A stretch of DNA of 16,517 bases from JANRKN01 sp033763435 (GCA_033763435.1 JANRKN010000046.1:1-16517), one strand, 5' to 3'. Positions 1 to 7,844 are shown, numbered from the stretch's first letter. Notes: generated from the letters alone by a model not told the origin. Made by a program: numbers and translations.

Positions 1-1
1 G

Positions 2-1813
2 CCCGTCTGGCGCGAGGGAATGTCGCCCGCGCAGATGCCCGCACGGATCGACGAGCTGCTGAGCACGATCGACCGGCTCGTGGGCGCGGGCCGGCGCGTG
101 ACGCTCGGGCTCTCGGCCTGGCCTCGCGAGGTCGCGCGGACACTGCGGGTCGAGCGCGACGACGTGCTGGGCGCGTTGGTCTCCGAGCTTGATCGTGTCG
201 CGGCGACGCCCAAAGGCACGCCCAACGCGACGGACATCGTCTGGAAGCCGTGGGTCGATCCGCTGCTGGACAAGTTTGGTCAACGGATCGAGCGCTGGCA
301 GCTGGGCGCCGTGGGCGCCGGGTTGGGGGCGGGCGAGCGGACGGCGTTCTCGCGCGACCTTGCGGCCGAGCTTGCCAAGGCCGAGGGATACTTCAAGCGA
401 CTGGTACCCGGGCCTGTGCTGGCGGTGCCGTGGCGTGCGGACGTGGAGACGAGCACGGTGCGTTTGGGCGCGAGCAGCGCGGGCGAGCGCGGCGCGGTGA
501 TCAGCGCCAGCCCCGAAACGCCCGGTCCGGTTCTGCGCGACCTGGTCAGTGTCTGGCGCGCGGCCGTCGCCGCCGACGCGCGCCCGAGCGCCGCGAGGCC
601 CGAGCTGACGATCGCCCTTCGCCGATCCGAGTCGGGCCTGGGCCCGGCGGATGCCGCCGCGGAGTTGGTCAAGCGGGCCGCGATGATCTGGGAGGGCCTG
701 GGGCCCGAGGCAGGGGCGGACCGCGGCGTCGTCACGATGTCGCTGCACGAGCCGTGGACGATCTCGCAGGGTCGGCGCCCGCGCGTGATGCCGGGCCCTG
801 AGCTGGGCGCGTGGCGCAATCTGCTCGAGCGCCTCGCGGATCGGCGCGTGATCGGGCGCTTGCCGCTCGCGTCCGTGGCCGGCCCGACGCCCAGCGGAGC
901 GGACGGACAGCTCGCCGAAGCGTTGATCCTCGCGCCGCTGCCCGGGCGCGAGTCGCGCGGCGGGGCGCTCATCGCGTGGAACGATTCGGGCGAGCCCGCG
1001 GTCATCGACGGCGTGCTCGCCGCGGACCCGGTGACGCTTGTGGACATCTTCGGCAATCGACGCGCCGCGCCCGCGGGCGCAGAGCCCGGCTCGGTCCGCA
1101 TCCCCGTCGGGCGCGAGCCCGTGTTCGTCGAGGGAATCGACGTTGAGCTGGTGCGCTTCCGCACGATGCTCCGGCTCGACCCCGACCGCATGGACGCGGT
1201 CAACCGCGAGCACGAGCACGAGCTGGTGATCGGCAACCCCTGGCCCACGACGATCTCGGGGCGTTTGACGATCGTGGAGCCGGGCGGGTTTGATGGTCGG
1301 GGGGGTGTGCGTGATCGCAACTGGCGCATCACGCCGCGGGTGCTCGAGTTCTCCGTCGCGCCGGGGCAGACCACGCGCTTGCCGGTGAAGGTGGCTTTCG
1401 GGCCCGGCGAAGAGACGGGGCGCAAGAAGTTCGTCTTCCTCGCGAGCGTCACGGCCACGCGGAGCTATCCGCCCGTCTACTTCACGCAGCAGGTCGAGCT
1501 CGGGCTGCCCTCGCTGCGGCTCGCGCTCACGCAGGTCGCCTCCAGCGGCGGGGATGTGATCGTCGAGGCCAAGCTGACCAACGTCGGCTCGCGCGTGCTG
1601 AGCGTGGATCTGACGGGCTTCGCGCCCGGACAGCCCCGGCAACGCATCGGCGTGTCGGGCCTGGGCCCGGGCGAGACCGCGACGCGGGCGCTGCACTTCA
1701 AGGGCGTGCTCGCGACGCTGCGCGGGCAGCGCGTCGCGGTGTCGGCCGAGGTCGCCGAGATCGATACCGGCGCCTCTGCTGGCCGGCTGAACACCTCGAT
1801 CGCGATCGAGTGA
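2..1813 (+). CDS. C-terminal part of a large glycosidase-like protein with Ig-like domains (5' end outside window)
   Basis: The frame is open from base 2 with no stop, so the gene very probably begins upstream. The first in-window ATG at 20 lacks a convincing ribosome site and is probably internal. About 600 residues are visible (numbered from that ATG). Residues 1-300 carry alternating helices and strands, with phrases such as LGLSAWP (29-35) and DIVWKPWVDPLL (72-83) that resemble a TIM-barrel glycosidase. Residues 313-385 (ALIAWN, TLVDIFGN, PVFVEGI) look like the beta-sandwich that ends many glycoside hydrolases. Residues 397-495 and 496-597 look like two Ig/NEW3-type beta domains (the first with 'VAPGQTTRLPVKV'). 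No transmembrane segment is visible. I cannot name a family or catalytic residues, so a sugar-related role is inference. A 6-bp hairpin follows the stop. Confidence 0.6.
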   Translation, partial: PVWREGMSPAQMPARIDELLSTIDRLVGAGRRVTLGLSAWPREVARTLRVERDDVLGALVSELDRVAATPKGTPNATDIVWKPWVDPLLDKFGQRIERWQLGAVGAGLGAGERTAFSRDLAAELAKAEGYFKRLVPGPVLAVPWRADVETSTVRLGASSAGERGAVISASPETPGPVLRDLVSVWRAAVAADARPSAARPELTIALRRSESGLGPADAAAELVKRAAMIWEGLGPEAGADRGVVTMSLHEPWTISQGRRPRVMPGPELGAWRNLLERLADRRVIGRLPLASVAGPTPSGADGQLAEALILAPLPGRESRGGALIAWNDSGEPAVIDGVLAADPVTLVDIFGNRRAAPAGAEPGSVRIPVGREPVFVEGIDVELVRFRTMLRLDPDRMDAVNREHEHELVIGNPWPTTISGRLTIVEPGGFDGRGGVRDRNWRITPRVLEFSVAPGQTTRLPVKVAFGPGEETGRKKFVFLASVTATRSYPPVYFTQQVELGLPSLRLALTQVASSGGDVIVEAKLTNVGSRVLSVDLTGFAPGQPRQRIGVSGLGPGETATRALHFKGVLATLRGQRVAVSAEVAEIDTGASAGRLNTSIAIE

Positions 1814-1818
1814 CCCGC

Positions 1819-1834
1819 CTCGCGACCGCGCGAG
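1819..1834 (+). terminator. Hairpin just after the glycosidase-like gene
   Basis: A perfect 6-bp stem (CTCGCG / CGCGAG) with loop ACCG starts 6 bases after the stop codon at 1811-1813. There is no T-run after it, so it would be an atypical intrinsic terminator or a 3'-end stabilising hairpin. Short GC stems arise easily by chance at this base composition. Confidence 0.3.
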
Positions 1835-1903
1835 ATCGTTCGGGGTTGGATAGTGTTCTGATCGTTATCTATTTGGCATGCCGCGGGGCCGACGGCGGGG
1901 GAC

Positions 1904-1909
1904 TAGCAT
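1904..1909 (+). promoter_or_regulatory. Weak candidate -10 for the APC permease gene
   Basis: The 150-bp gap 1814-1963 has an unusually AT-rich patch (about 1846-1880) and a TAGCAT hexamer (4/6 to TATAAT) 54 bases before the permease ATG. No -35 stands at normal spacing: TTGGCA at 1873-1878 is 25 bases away. A promoter is expected here because the upstream gene ends with a hairpin and a long gap, but the exact site is uncertain. Confidence 0.22.
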
Positions 1910-1963
1910 CGCCCCTGTGGACTAAAGGGGTGGTGGGCCGGGGCGGATGGAGTACGCGGTCCG

Positions 1964-3880
1964 ATGCTGGTTGCCGAGAGTCGTCCCCGGTCGTTGAAGT
2001 GGTACCACGCCGGTCCCCTGCTGTTCGGGGACTGGGGCACCAGCCGGCTCTACGTGCTGGGCCTGGCGTTCTACTACACCGCCCACGCCTCGATCTACTA
2101 CCTCGCGGCGATGTCGCTGATCATGATCGGCGTCGCGTGGGCGTACACCGTCGTCTGCCGGAGCTTTCCCGATGGCGGCGGCGCCTACACCAGCGCTCGC
2201 CAGCTCAGCCCGCTGCTCTCGGTCATCGGCGCGACGCTCCTGCTCTGCGACTACATCGTCACCGCGTCGCTCTCCTGCGTCGAAGCCTTCCACTATCTGG
2301 GCGTCGCCGAACGCTTCGTCGTGCCTTTGTGCCTCGTCACGTTCATCGCGGTCGGCGTCGTCAACTGGCTGGGCGCGCGCTCGGCCGGGCGCGTCGCGCT
2401 GGTCATCGCGATCGCGGCGATCATCGCCAGCGCGCTGATCGCCATCCTGTGCATCCCGTACCTGGGCAAGGGCGTCGCGAGCACGACGACACACTTCATC
2501 GAGAACCAGTCGCCCTTCGAGAAATGGGAAAGCCTCGTCCGCATCGTGCTCGCGCTCTCGGGCGTCGAGGCGGTCGCGAACATGACGGGCATGATGCAGC
2601 AGCCCGTCAAGAAGACCTCCAAGCGCACGATCTGGCCCGTGCTGGCCGAGGTGGTGCTGCTGAACATGATCTTCGGCATCGCGCTCAACGCGCTGCCTCA
2701 GGTCCTGGACGTGAAGGTCCCGCACTACGTCCAGTACGAGCTCGGGCAGAACACCGACGGCCCCAACGGCGAGCCGATCAAGTACCGACCCGAGGATGTC
2801 CCCGCCGAGGTCAAGGACTACCGCGACACGGCGATGAAGGTGCTCGCGATCCACGTGGGCCAGGAGGCCTTCGGCAAGGCGGTCGGGCTCTACTTCGGGC
2901 TCGCGACCGCGGGCGTGTTCGCGCTGCTGCTGCTCAGCGCGGTGAACACCGCGACGATGGCGATGGTCGCGGTGATGTATTCGCTGGCGCAGGATCGTGA
3001 GCTTCCGCGTTCGCTCACGAGATTGAACTATTCGGGCGTGCCGTGGATCGGGCTGGTGATCGCGGTCGCGGCGCCGGCGATCCTGCTGCTGTTCGAGGCC
3101 GACGTGAAGGCGCTGGGCGAGCTGTACGCGATCGGCGTGGTGGGGGCGATCACGATCAACTTCCTCGCCTGCGCCGCCAACCGCAAGCTTGAGCTCGGAA
3201 AGTACGAGCGCATGGGCCTGTGGGGGCTGGGCGGGCTGATGGCGGTGGTGGAGCTGACGATCATCATCGCCAAGCCCAACGCGACGCTGTTCGCGGGGTC
3301 GATCATCGTGTCGGTGCTGGCGATGCGCTGGTTCGTCCGGGCGCGTGCCGCGGCGAAGGCGTCCGAGCCTCTGCCCGCGCCCGCGCAGGGCTGGCTGGCG
3401 GAGATCAGCGCGCCCTCGGCGAGGGTCGGGCCGGGCCCGCGGATTATGCTCGCCGCGCGCGGACGCGATCAGGCCGAGTTCGCCGTCGATCTCGCGCGCC
3501 AGCGCAAGGCGACGCTGTTCGTGATCTACGTCCGCACGCTCCGGCTGATTGACGTCGTGCCCGGGCAGGTGCCCAAGGTCGATGAAGATCCGCAGGCGCA
3601 GGAGGCGCTGGGCACGGCGCTGGTCGTCGCGCGCAACGCGGGCGTGCCGTGCGTCCCGATTTATGTCACGAGCGCGGAGATCACGGCGGAGATTCTGGAT
3701 TACACCGCGACCTACGGCTGCGACACGCTGATCCTGGGCAAGAGCCGCCGAGGGATGTTCTCTCGCCGGCTCGCGGGCGACATCGTGGCGGAAGTCGCGT
3801 CGCAGCTCCCGCCGGGCGTGCAGTTGATCACCCGCGCGCCGGGGCCGTTCGGCGAAGTGTCGGTTGAGAAGGCGTCCTGA
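1964..3880 (+). CDS. APC-family amino acid permease fused to C-terminal universal stress (UspA) domain
   Basis: This 638-residue protein is an inner-membrane secondary transporter, probably for amino acids or amines. About 11-12 hydrophobic segments fill residues 28-460 (for example 28-62, 81-105, 116-136, 143-165, 222-245, 305-340, 359-377, 386-404, 418-436, 441-458). The loop DRELPRSL...N...GVPW (344-361) is typical of the APC superfamily. Residues 250-300 form a hydrophilic loop. Residues 492-628 form a cytoplasmic UspA-like alpha/beta domain (IMLAARG at 494-500, DTLILGKSRRG at 587-597). The usual nucleotide motif G-2x-G-9x-G(S/T) is degraded: after G592 the second Gly is Arg595, and the end reads Gly605-Asp606 instead of G(S/T). 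ATP binding is therefore doubtful. The start ATG has GGAG at 1949-1952, 11 bases upstream. The next gene is convergent. The substrate cannot be told from sequence. Confidence 0.88.
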   Translation: MLVAESRPRSLKWYHAGPLLFGDWGTSRLYVLGLAFYYTAHASIYYLAAMSLIMIGVAWAYTVVCRSFPDGGGAYTSARQLSPLLSVIGATLLLCDYIVTASLSCVEAFHYLGVAERFVVPLCLVTFIAVGVVNWLGARSAGRVALVIAIAAIIASALIAILCIPYLGKGVASTTTHFIENQSPFEKWESLVRIVLALSGVEAVANMTGMMQQPVKKTSKRTIWPVLAEVVLLNMIFGIALNALPQVLDVKVPHYVQYELGQNTDGPNGEPIKYRPEDVPAEVKDYRDTAMKVLAIHVGQEAFGKAVGLYFGLATAGVFALLLLSAVNTATMAMVAVMYSLAQDRELPRSLTRLNYSGVPWIGLVIAVAAPAILLLFEADVKALGELYAIGVVGAITINFLACAANRKLELGKYERMGLWGLGGLMAVVELTIIIAKPNATLFAGSIIVSVLAMRWFVRARAAAKASEPLPAPAQGWLAEISAPSARVGPGPRIMLAARGRDQAEFAVDLARQRKATLFVIYVRTLRLIDVVPGQVPKVDEDPQAQEALGTALVVARNAGVPCVPIYVTSAEITAEILDYTATYGCDTLILGKSRRGMFSRRLAGDIVAEVASQLPPGVQLITRAPGPFGEVSVEKAS

Positions 3881-3938
3881 GGCCGGTAATCGACCGCGGC
3901 GTCGCGAAGGGCGCCTCTCGATCCGCACGCGACCACGA

Positions 3939-4034
3939 CTCAGCCCCTCACGCCCGGAGGGGCGTGACTCAGGCCCTTCACGCCCTGCGCGGCGTGACTC
4001 AGGCCCTCGCGTCCGGAGGGACGCGACTCAGGCG
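3939..4034. repeat. Three tandem ~29-bp hairpin repeats between convergent genes
   Basis: Units at 3939-3967, 3968-3997 and 3998-4026 each begin CTCAG and each hold one hairpin; a fourth CTCAGG begins at 4027 inside the dinB-like stop region. Stems are 3948-3955/3960-3967 (8 bp, loop GGAG), 3978-3984/3991-3997 (7 bp, loop CTGCGC) and 4007-4014/4019-4026 (8 bp, loop GGAG). Between units 1 and 3 two stem pairs change together: A3950-T3965 becomes G4009-C4024, and C3953-G3962 becomes T4012-A4021. The array lies 58 bases after the permease stop and directly abuts the DinB-family stop on the other strand. A role as a bidirectional terminator or transcript-end stabiliser is inference. No T-run follows any stem. 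Bases 3881-3938 hold nothing I can identify. Confidence 0.8.
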
Positions 4035-4561
4035 AATATCGACTTCAACCCCAGCGCCCGTCGCAGGTCCGCGATCTGGCCCGCGTGCATCCCGTTGTGG
4101 AAGGTCATGCGCGCGACAAGCGCGCCGAGCGTGACCTGTGTGCCTCCCCACGGCACGAGCGAGGCGAGCTTCTCGTCGCTCGCGCTGCGCGTGACCGATG
4201 CGAGCCGCTCGCACGCGCCCGCAAAGATCTCCCGGCAGCGGATCCACGCGGGATAGCGCGCCGCGTCGGCCGTGGGCGCCGAGCCGAACGCGATGCTCTC
4301 GGTCCAGAAGTGCGTGGGTGTGCGATCGTGCGCATCGCCCGCGCGCAGGTCGGCCTCGGGCATCGGCGCGCCGTCGAACATCGCAGCGACGCGGTGCATC
4401 GTGAGCGCGAGGTGCCCAAGGTTCCACGCCGCGTGGTTGGGAAGGCCGGGGGCCTGACGCGTGTGGTTCGTATCGTCAAAGCCCGCGAGATAGCGCTCGA
4501 GCAGCATCCGGCTCAGGAGCACCGCGTCGGCGAGGGTCGATTGCTGCGTGATGTTCGTCAT
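4028..4561 (-). CDS. DinB-family (DinB/YfiT-like) putative metal-binding protein
   Basis: The 177-residue product fits the DinB/YfiT four-helix-bundle superfamily in length and pattern. The expected metal-binding histidines are visible: His50 in NLGHL, and His155 and His159 in FHNGMHAGQI near the C-terminus. Trp46 and the 'GQIADLRRALG' ending are also typical. Members act as thiol-dependent transferases (bacillithiol or mycothiol S-transferases, glutathione enzymes) or have no known role; the substrate cannot be told here. The start codon overlaps the stop of the upstream esterase gene by ATGA, so the two are translationally coupled in one operon and this gene probably has no promoter of its own. 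The stop abuts the tandem hairpin array. Confidence 0.85.
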   Translation of the reverse strand: MTNITQQSTLADAVLLSRMLLERYLAGFDDTNHTRQAPGLPNHAAWNLGHLALTMHRVAAMFDGAPMPEADLRAGDAHDRTPTHFWTESIAFGSAPTADAARYPAWIRCREIFAGACERLASVTRSASDEKLASLVPWGGTQVTLGALVARMTFHNGMHAGQIADLRRALGLKSIFA

Positions 4562-6156
4562 GGCTTGGGCACATCCTTGGTTTCGGGCGCGGGGGTTTCG
4601 GGCTTCGGACTCTCGGCGGGCGCGTGGCCTCTGGCGCGGAAGTGTGCGAGGATCTCGAGCGGGAACTGCCGCAGCTCGGCGCTGCCGAAGATCGTGCCGT
4701 GGTCAAAGCCCGGGACGACTTTGACATACCCGGTCGCGTCCTTGTCGCGCGCGAGGGTGTCGGTGACGGCCTTGAGCTTCGCGACGCCGCGCTCAAGGAA
4801 GAAGTTGTCCTGATCGCCCACCACGAGGTGCACCGAGCGCGCGAACAGCGGCGCGTACTTCTCGGGCGAGGCCTTCACCAGCCGCGTGATGTCGTACTTG
4901 GCAAACTTCTCCGCGACCGCGCGGTCGATCGCGCCCGTGACAGGGTCGAACAGCTTGGCGGGGTTGCCGGGCGACGCTGCGGGACCAAAGACGGCCATCC
5001 ACGAGGCCCACTGCTGGCCGCTGGTGAAGTCGGGGCCGAGCACGTGCTCGCCGCCCGATTCCTGACGGATGGTCATGAGGTCCTTGCCGTTCTTTCGATA
5101 GCTGACGTGCTCGACGCCGCCGGCCTGATAGAAGTTTTCGTCGCTGTAGATGTTGACGCTCTGGAAGGCCTCGAAGCTGACGGGGTCGGGCGCGCTTGAC
5201 CAGCACGCGCCGAAGGTCTCGGGGTAGGTGAGGGCGAGCCAGAGGGTGCTCCAGCCGCCGGAGGAATGGCCTCGGAGCACGCGCGCCGAGGGCTCGCGGA
5301 TGAGCGGGAACCTGGCTTCGATCGCGGGGATGAGCTCTTCGATGAGCGCACGCCCGCGCGGGCCGTTGACGTCGGAATCGGCGAAGAGCGTGTGCCCGTT
5401 GCCGCTCTCGGGGTCGAGGCCGATGACAAAGGCGTGCTGCCTCAGCGCGGCGGTTGCGGGGCCCATGCCCAGCTCGCGCGCGCCCGAGAGGTGATTGCCG
5501 CCGAAGCCTGGGACGACGTACACCGCGGGGTACTTCCGCGTGGGGTCGTAGTTGAGGGGCTTCGAGACCGCGGCGCGCAGCGTCACGGGCTTGCCCTGCC
5601 CTGAGTGGAAGTCGGACACCAGCTTGGACTCAACGCTCACCACCTCCGCCTGGCGCTGGCGTGTGTCGGGCTTGACGACTTCGGTGAGCGTGAGCTTTAC
5701 GTCGGCGCGCGCGCCCTGGGCGATCGTGAACTTCACGGGTGCGCTGAACAGGTTGCCCGGCTCGCGCTTCCAGTCCGAGTCCGCGCGGAAGCGGTCGAAC
5801 CGCGCCTGCGCGACATAGTCCCCGGGTTTGAGTGCGCCGGGCGCGATCGGGAAGCTCGTCGCGCGGTCATCGACCGTCGCGGGCTGGGCGAACGACGCGA
5901 CATCGACGCCGAACAGCGGCTGCGGATCGTCCCAGAAGGGCCCGTCGATCGGGTCGGTGCCCGCCGCGAGCTTCGATCCCGGACCGATGATGAAGACGAC
6001 CAGCCGGCCCTTGGCGTCCGCGGGTTCGACGCCCGCGGCCTTGGCGGCCTGAGGGGAAAGTTCCACGTGGAACATCGCACCCGGCTGCGCCCGCAGCGCC
6101 GGGGACATCAGTGCGAGCACGGGCAGAACGAGCGACGAAACAACGCTTGTGCGCAT
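4558..6156 (-). CDS. Secreted esterase, alpha/beta-hydrolase (putative esterase / enterochelin esterase-like)
   Basis: This 532-residue protein begins with a signal peptide (R2, then hydrophobic residues to about 20; likely cleavage after ALRA at 20-23), so it should act in the periplasm or outside. Residues 25-150 form a beta-rich accessory domain without a recognised name. Residues 185-510 match the putative esterase alpha/beta-hydrolase family (PF00756 type). YPAVYVVPGFGG (209-220) supplies the oxyanion-hole region and GHSSGGW (296-302) the nucleophile elbow with Ser298. Asp448 or Asp450 in VVGDQDNFF and His486 in GFDHGTIF complete a plausible triad. The last 20 residues are a Pro/Glu-rich tail. 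It is the first gene of an operon with the DinB-family gene. The start has no SD; a -10-like TACGCT lies 7 bases before the ATG. The substrate is unknown. Confidence 0.85.
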   Translation of the reverse strand: MRTSVVSSLVLPVLALMSPALRAQPGAMFHVELSPQAAKAAGVEPADAKGRLVVFIIGPGSKLAAGTDPIDGPFWDDPQPLFGVDVASFAQPATVDDRATSFPIAPGALKPGDYVAQARFDRFRADSDWKREPGNLFSAPVKFTIAQGARADVKLTLTEVVKPDTRQRQAEVVSVESKLVSDFHSGQGKPVTLRAAVSKPLNYDPTRKYPAVYVVPGFGGNHLSGARELGMGPATAALRQHAFVIGLDPESGNGHTLFADSDVNGPRGRALIEELIPAIEARFPLIREPSARVLRGHSSGGWSTLWLALTYPETFGACWSSAPDPVSFEAFQSVNIYSDENFYQAGGVEHVSYRKNGKDLMTIRQESGGEHVLGPDFTSGQQWASWMAVFGPAASPGNPAKLFDPVTGAIDRAVAEKFAKYDITRLVKASPEKYAPLFARSVHLVVGDQDNFFLERGVAKLKAVTDTLARDKDATGYVKVVPGFDHGTIFGSAELRQFPLEILAHFRARGHAPAESPKPETPAPETKDVPKP

Positions 6157-6163
6157 AGTGCCG

Positions 6164-6169
6164 AGCGTA
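6164..6169 (-). promoter_or_regulatory. Candidate -10 for a leaderless esterase mRNA
   Basis: On the minus strand, TACGCT (TAnnnT) ends 7 bases before the esterase ATG, which would place the transcription start at or within a base or two of the start codon. No SD-like purine run stands before this ATG, in contrast to the elbB and adaptor genes. No good -35 is visible. The leaderless reading is inference. Confidence 0.35.
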
Positions 6170-6187
6170 GCCGACCGTGGCGCGGGC

Positions 6188-6193
6188 TATCTT
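6188..6193 (+). promoter_or_regulatory. Candidate -10 for a leaderless methyltransferase mRNA
   Basis: TATCTT ends 5 bases before the ATG at 6199. Transcription starting about 6-7 bases downstream of the -10 would begin at the start codon. The 5 intervening bases (CCCGC) contain no SD. The -35 position (around 6165-6170) does not match TTGACA. The arrangement mirrors the divergent esterase start. Confidence 0.35.
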
Positions 6194-6198
6194 CCCGC

Positions 6199-7113
6199 AT
6201 GCCCACGGCCCGCGCCCCCCGCTCGCATCGCCCCGATCCCGAGCCCACCCCACCTACCCCACCAACCCCACCCGCCTCGCCCACCACCCAGGCCGATCAG
6301 ACCGGCGGCGGCTTCTACGACGAGCCCGCCCTCTACGACATGGTCTACTGGCCCGGCACGCCCGACGAGGTCACCGGCCTTGAGCGTCTGGCCAAGCGCA
6401 CGCTCGGCGCGCGCTGGACCGGCCCCTGGCTCGAGCCCGCCTGCGGCACCGGGCGCTGCGTGCGCGTCGTCGCCCGCCGCGGGCGAGTGAAGTCGATCGC
6501 GGGGTTTGACCTCGCGGCGCGGATGCTGGCGTTCGCGCAGCAGAAAGTGGACGCGCTCCCCAAGGCCGCGGGCGAGCGCGTGACGCTGTTTGAGGGCGAC
6601 ATGACGAACTTCAGCGCGGTGTACCGCAAGCTCGGCCTTGCGCCCGCGGTCTTCGCCTTCAACCTGCACAACACCATCCGGCATCTGGACTCGGACCGCG
6701 CGATGCTCGCGCACCTTCGCGAGATGTCGGCGTGCATGGAGAAGGGCGCGGTGTACGCGGTGGGGATGGGGCTGGCGCGCTACGGCATCGACGGCGTGAC
6801 CGAGGACGTCTGGTCAGGCTCCAAGGGCGCGATGCGCGTCACGCAGGTGTGTCAGTACTTGCCGCCCTTTGCCGCGACGGGCAAGGCGGGCCGCACCGAG
6901 CGCGTGGTGTCGCACATCACCGTCGCACGCGAGGGCGAGCCCGATCGGCACCACGACGCGACGTATCCGCTGCGGGCGTACAACCTCGAGCAGTGGTCGG
7001 CGCTCGTGCGAGAGAGCCCGTTCGAGCTCGCGGGGCTTGCGGACAGCGAAGGGCGCGAGATGGGCCCGGTGCAGCACGCGTACGCGGTGTTTGTGCTTCG
7101 GAATCGTGGCTAG
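6199..7113 (+). CDS. Class I SAM-dependent methyltransferase
   Basis: A 304-residue cytoplasmic methyltransferase of unknown substrate. SAM-binding motif I is LEPACGTGR (78-86), the acidic residue of motif II is Asp104 in AGFDLA, and a later strand, FEGDMTNF (131-138), fits motif III. FAFNLHNTIRHL (152-163) fits motif IV. The phrase FYDEPALYDMVYWPGTPDEV (39-58) is the N-terminal signature often seen in small Rossmann methyltransferases of this type. The open frame extends far upstream, but that part is antisense to the esterase. I chose the ATG at 6199 because it sits in the gap directly after a -10-like TATCTT. Residues 12-29 are a low-complexity Pro/Thr stretch encoded by CCACC-like repeats, so a later start cannot be excluded. 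The stop is 6 bases from the convergent elbB stop. Confidence 0.82.
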   Translation: MPTARAPRSHRPDPEPTPPTPPTPPASPTTQADQTGGGFYDEPALYDMVYWPGTPDEVTGLERLAKRTLGARWTGPWLEPACGTGRCVRVVARRGRVKSIAGFDLAARMLAFAQQKVDALPKAAGERVTLFEGDMTNFSAVYRKLGLAPAVFAFNLHNTIRHLDSDRAMLAHLREMSACMEKGAVYAVGMGLARYGIDGVTEDVWSGSKGAMRVTQVCQYLPPFAATGKAGRTERVVSHITVAREGEPDRHHDATYPLRAYNLEQWSALVRESPFELAGLADSEGREMGPVQHAYAVFVLRNRG

Positions 7114-7119
7114 CGCGAC

Positions 7120-7794
7120 TTACTTGCAGAGCGCGATGACCGAGTCGACGAGCCTCCCGATGCCTTCGTAGACCTCGAAGGGCTTGGCGTCGCACATGTA
7201 CGCGGGCGTGGTGACGACCTTGTGCGCCTCGTCGGTGTAGCTCTCGGTCGACCAGCGGTTGACGGCTTTGGCGCCCATCTTCGAGGCCTGCGCGTTGGCG
7301 CCCTCGTCGGCGCCCAGCGTGATCGTGCACCCGGGGCCGCCGGAGGCGAGGCCCAGAACCTTCGCGCCCAGCACGGGCGCGATGCAGATCAGCCCGATGG
7401 GCTTGCGCGAGGCGTGGAAGCCCTTGATGACGCGGGCGACGTCGGGCAGGACGGAGCACTCGGCGCCGTCCCGGGCAAAGGTGCTGAGGTTCTTGGCCGC
7501 GCCGAACCCGCCCGGGAAGATCACCGCGTCGAAGGCGTCCACGTCGAGCGTCGCGAGCGGCGCGATCTGCCCGCGGCTGATGCGCGCGGCCTCGACCATG
7601 CAGTTGCGCGTCTCGCCCTTGGACGGCTCGCCCGTCACGTGATTCACCACGTCGCTCTGCGCGATGTCGGGCGCGAAGCAGGAGTACTGCGCGCGGTGGC
7701 GCGAGAGATGGATCAGCGCCGAGACCGACTCATGGATCTCGGACCCATCGCCCCGGCCGCATCCGGCGAGCACCACGGCAACCTTCTTGGACAT
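7120..7794 (-). CDS. elbB: ElbB/ES1-type glyoxalase-like protein (DJ-1/PfpI, class I GATase fold)
   Basis: The 224-residue product aligns by eye along its whole length with the ElbB / ES1 family: VVLAGCGRGDGSEIHE (7-22), CFAPDIAQSDVVNHVTGE (39-56), ETRNCMVEAARI (61-72), FPGGFGAAKNLS (93-104), GLICIAP (134-140) and VVTTPAYM (193-200). Cys137 in GLICIAP is the nucleophile-elbow cysteine of the DJ-1/PfpI fold, and Glu20 is the nearby conserved acid. E. coli ElbB has weak glyoxalase activity and an old, unproven link to isoprenoid synthesis; the physiological role is not settled. It has its own strong SD (GGGAGGTG, 7799-7806) 4 bases before the ATG. It is convergent with the methyltransferase, with only 6 bases between the stops. 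Confidence 0.92.
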   Translation of the reverse strand: MSKKVAVVLAGCGRGDGSEIHESVSALIHLSRHRAQYSCFAPDIAQSDVVNHVTGEPSKGETRNCMVEAARISRGQIAPLATLDVDAFDAVIFPGGFGAAKNLSTFARDGAECSVLPDVARVIKGFHASRKPIGLICIAPVLGAKVLGLASGGPGCTITLGADEGANAQASKMGAKAVNRWSTESYTDEAHKVVTTPAYMCDAKPFEVYEGIGRLVDSVIALCK

Positions 7795-7844
7795 GCTTCA
7801 CCTCCCTGCGAACGCGAGCCCCCGAACAACCCCGACCACCTCAA

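Noticed and set aside
1922..3928. 668-residue minus-strand open frame opposite the permease
   Set aside because: It is rich in Arg, His and Asp with no domain, and mirrors a clear permease-Usp gene in the other strand; it is a product of high GC.
3939..4034. CRISPR array
   Set aside because: The units are contiguous hairpins without unique spacers, and there are only three.
5605..6198. Upstream extension of the methyltransferase frame
   Set aside because: It is antisense to the esterase, which has a signal peptide and catalytic motifs; the methyltransferase similarity begins only after the ATG at 6199.
6239..6292. CCACC-type simple repeat
   Set aside because: It encodes the Pro/Thr-rich N-terminus of the methyltransferase; it is short and irregular, with no sign of phase variation.
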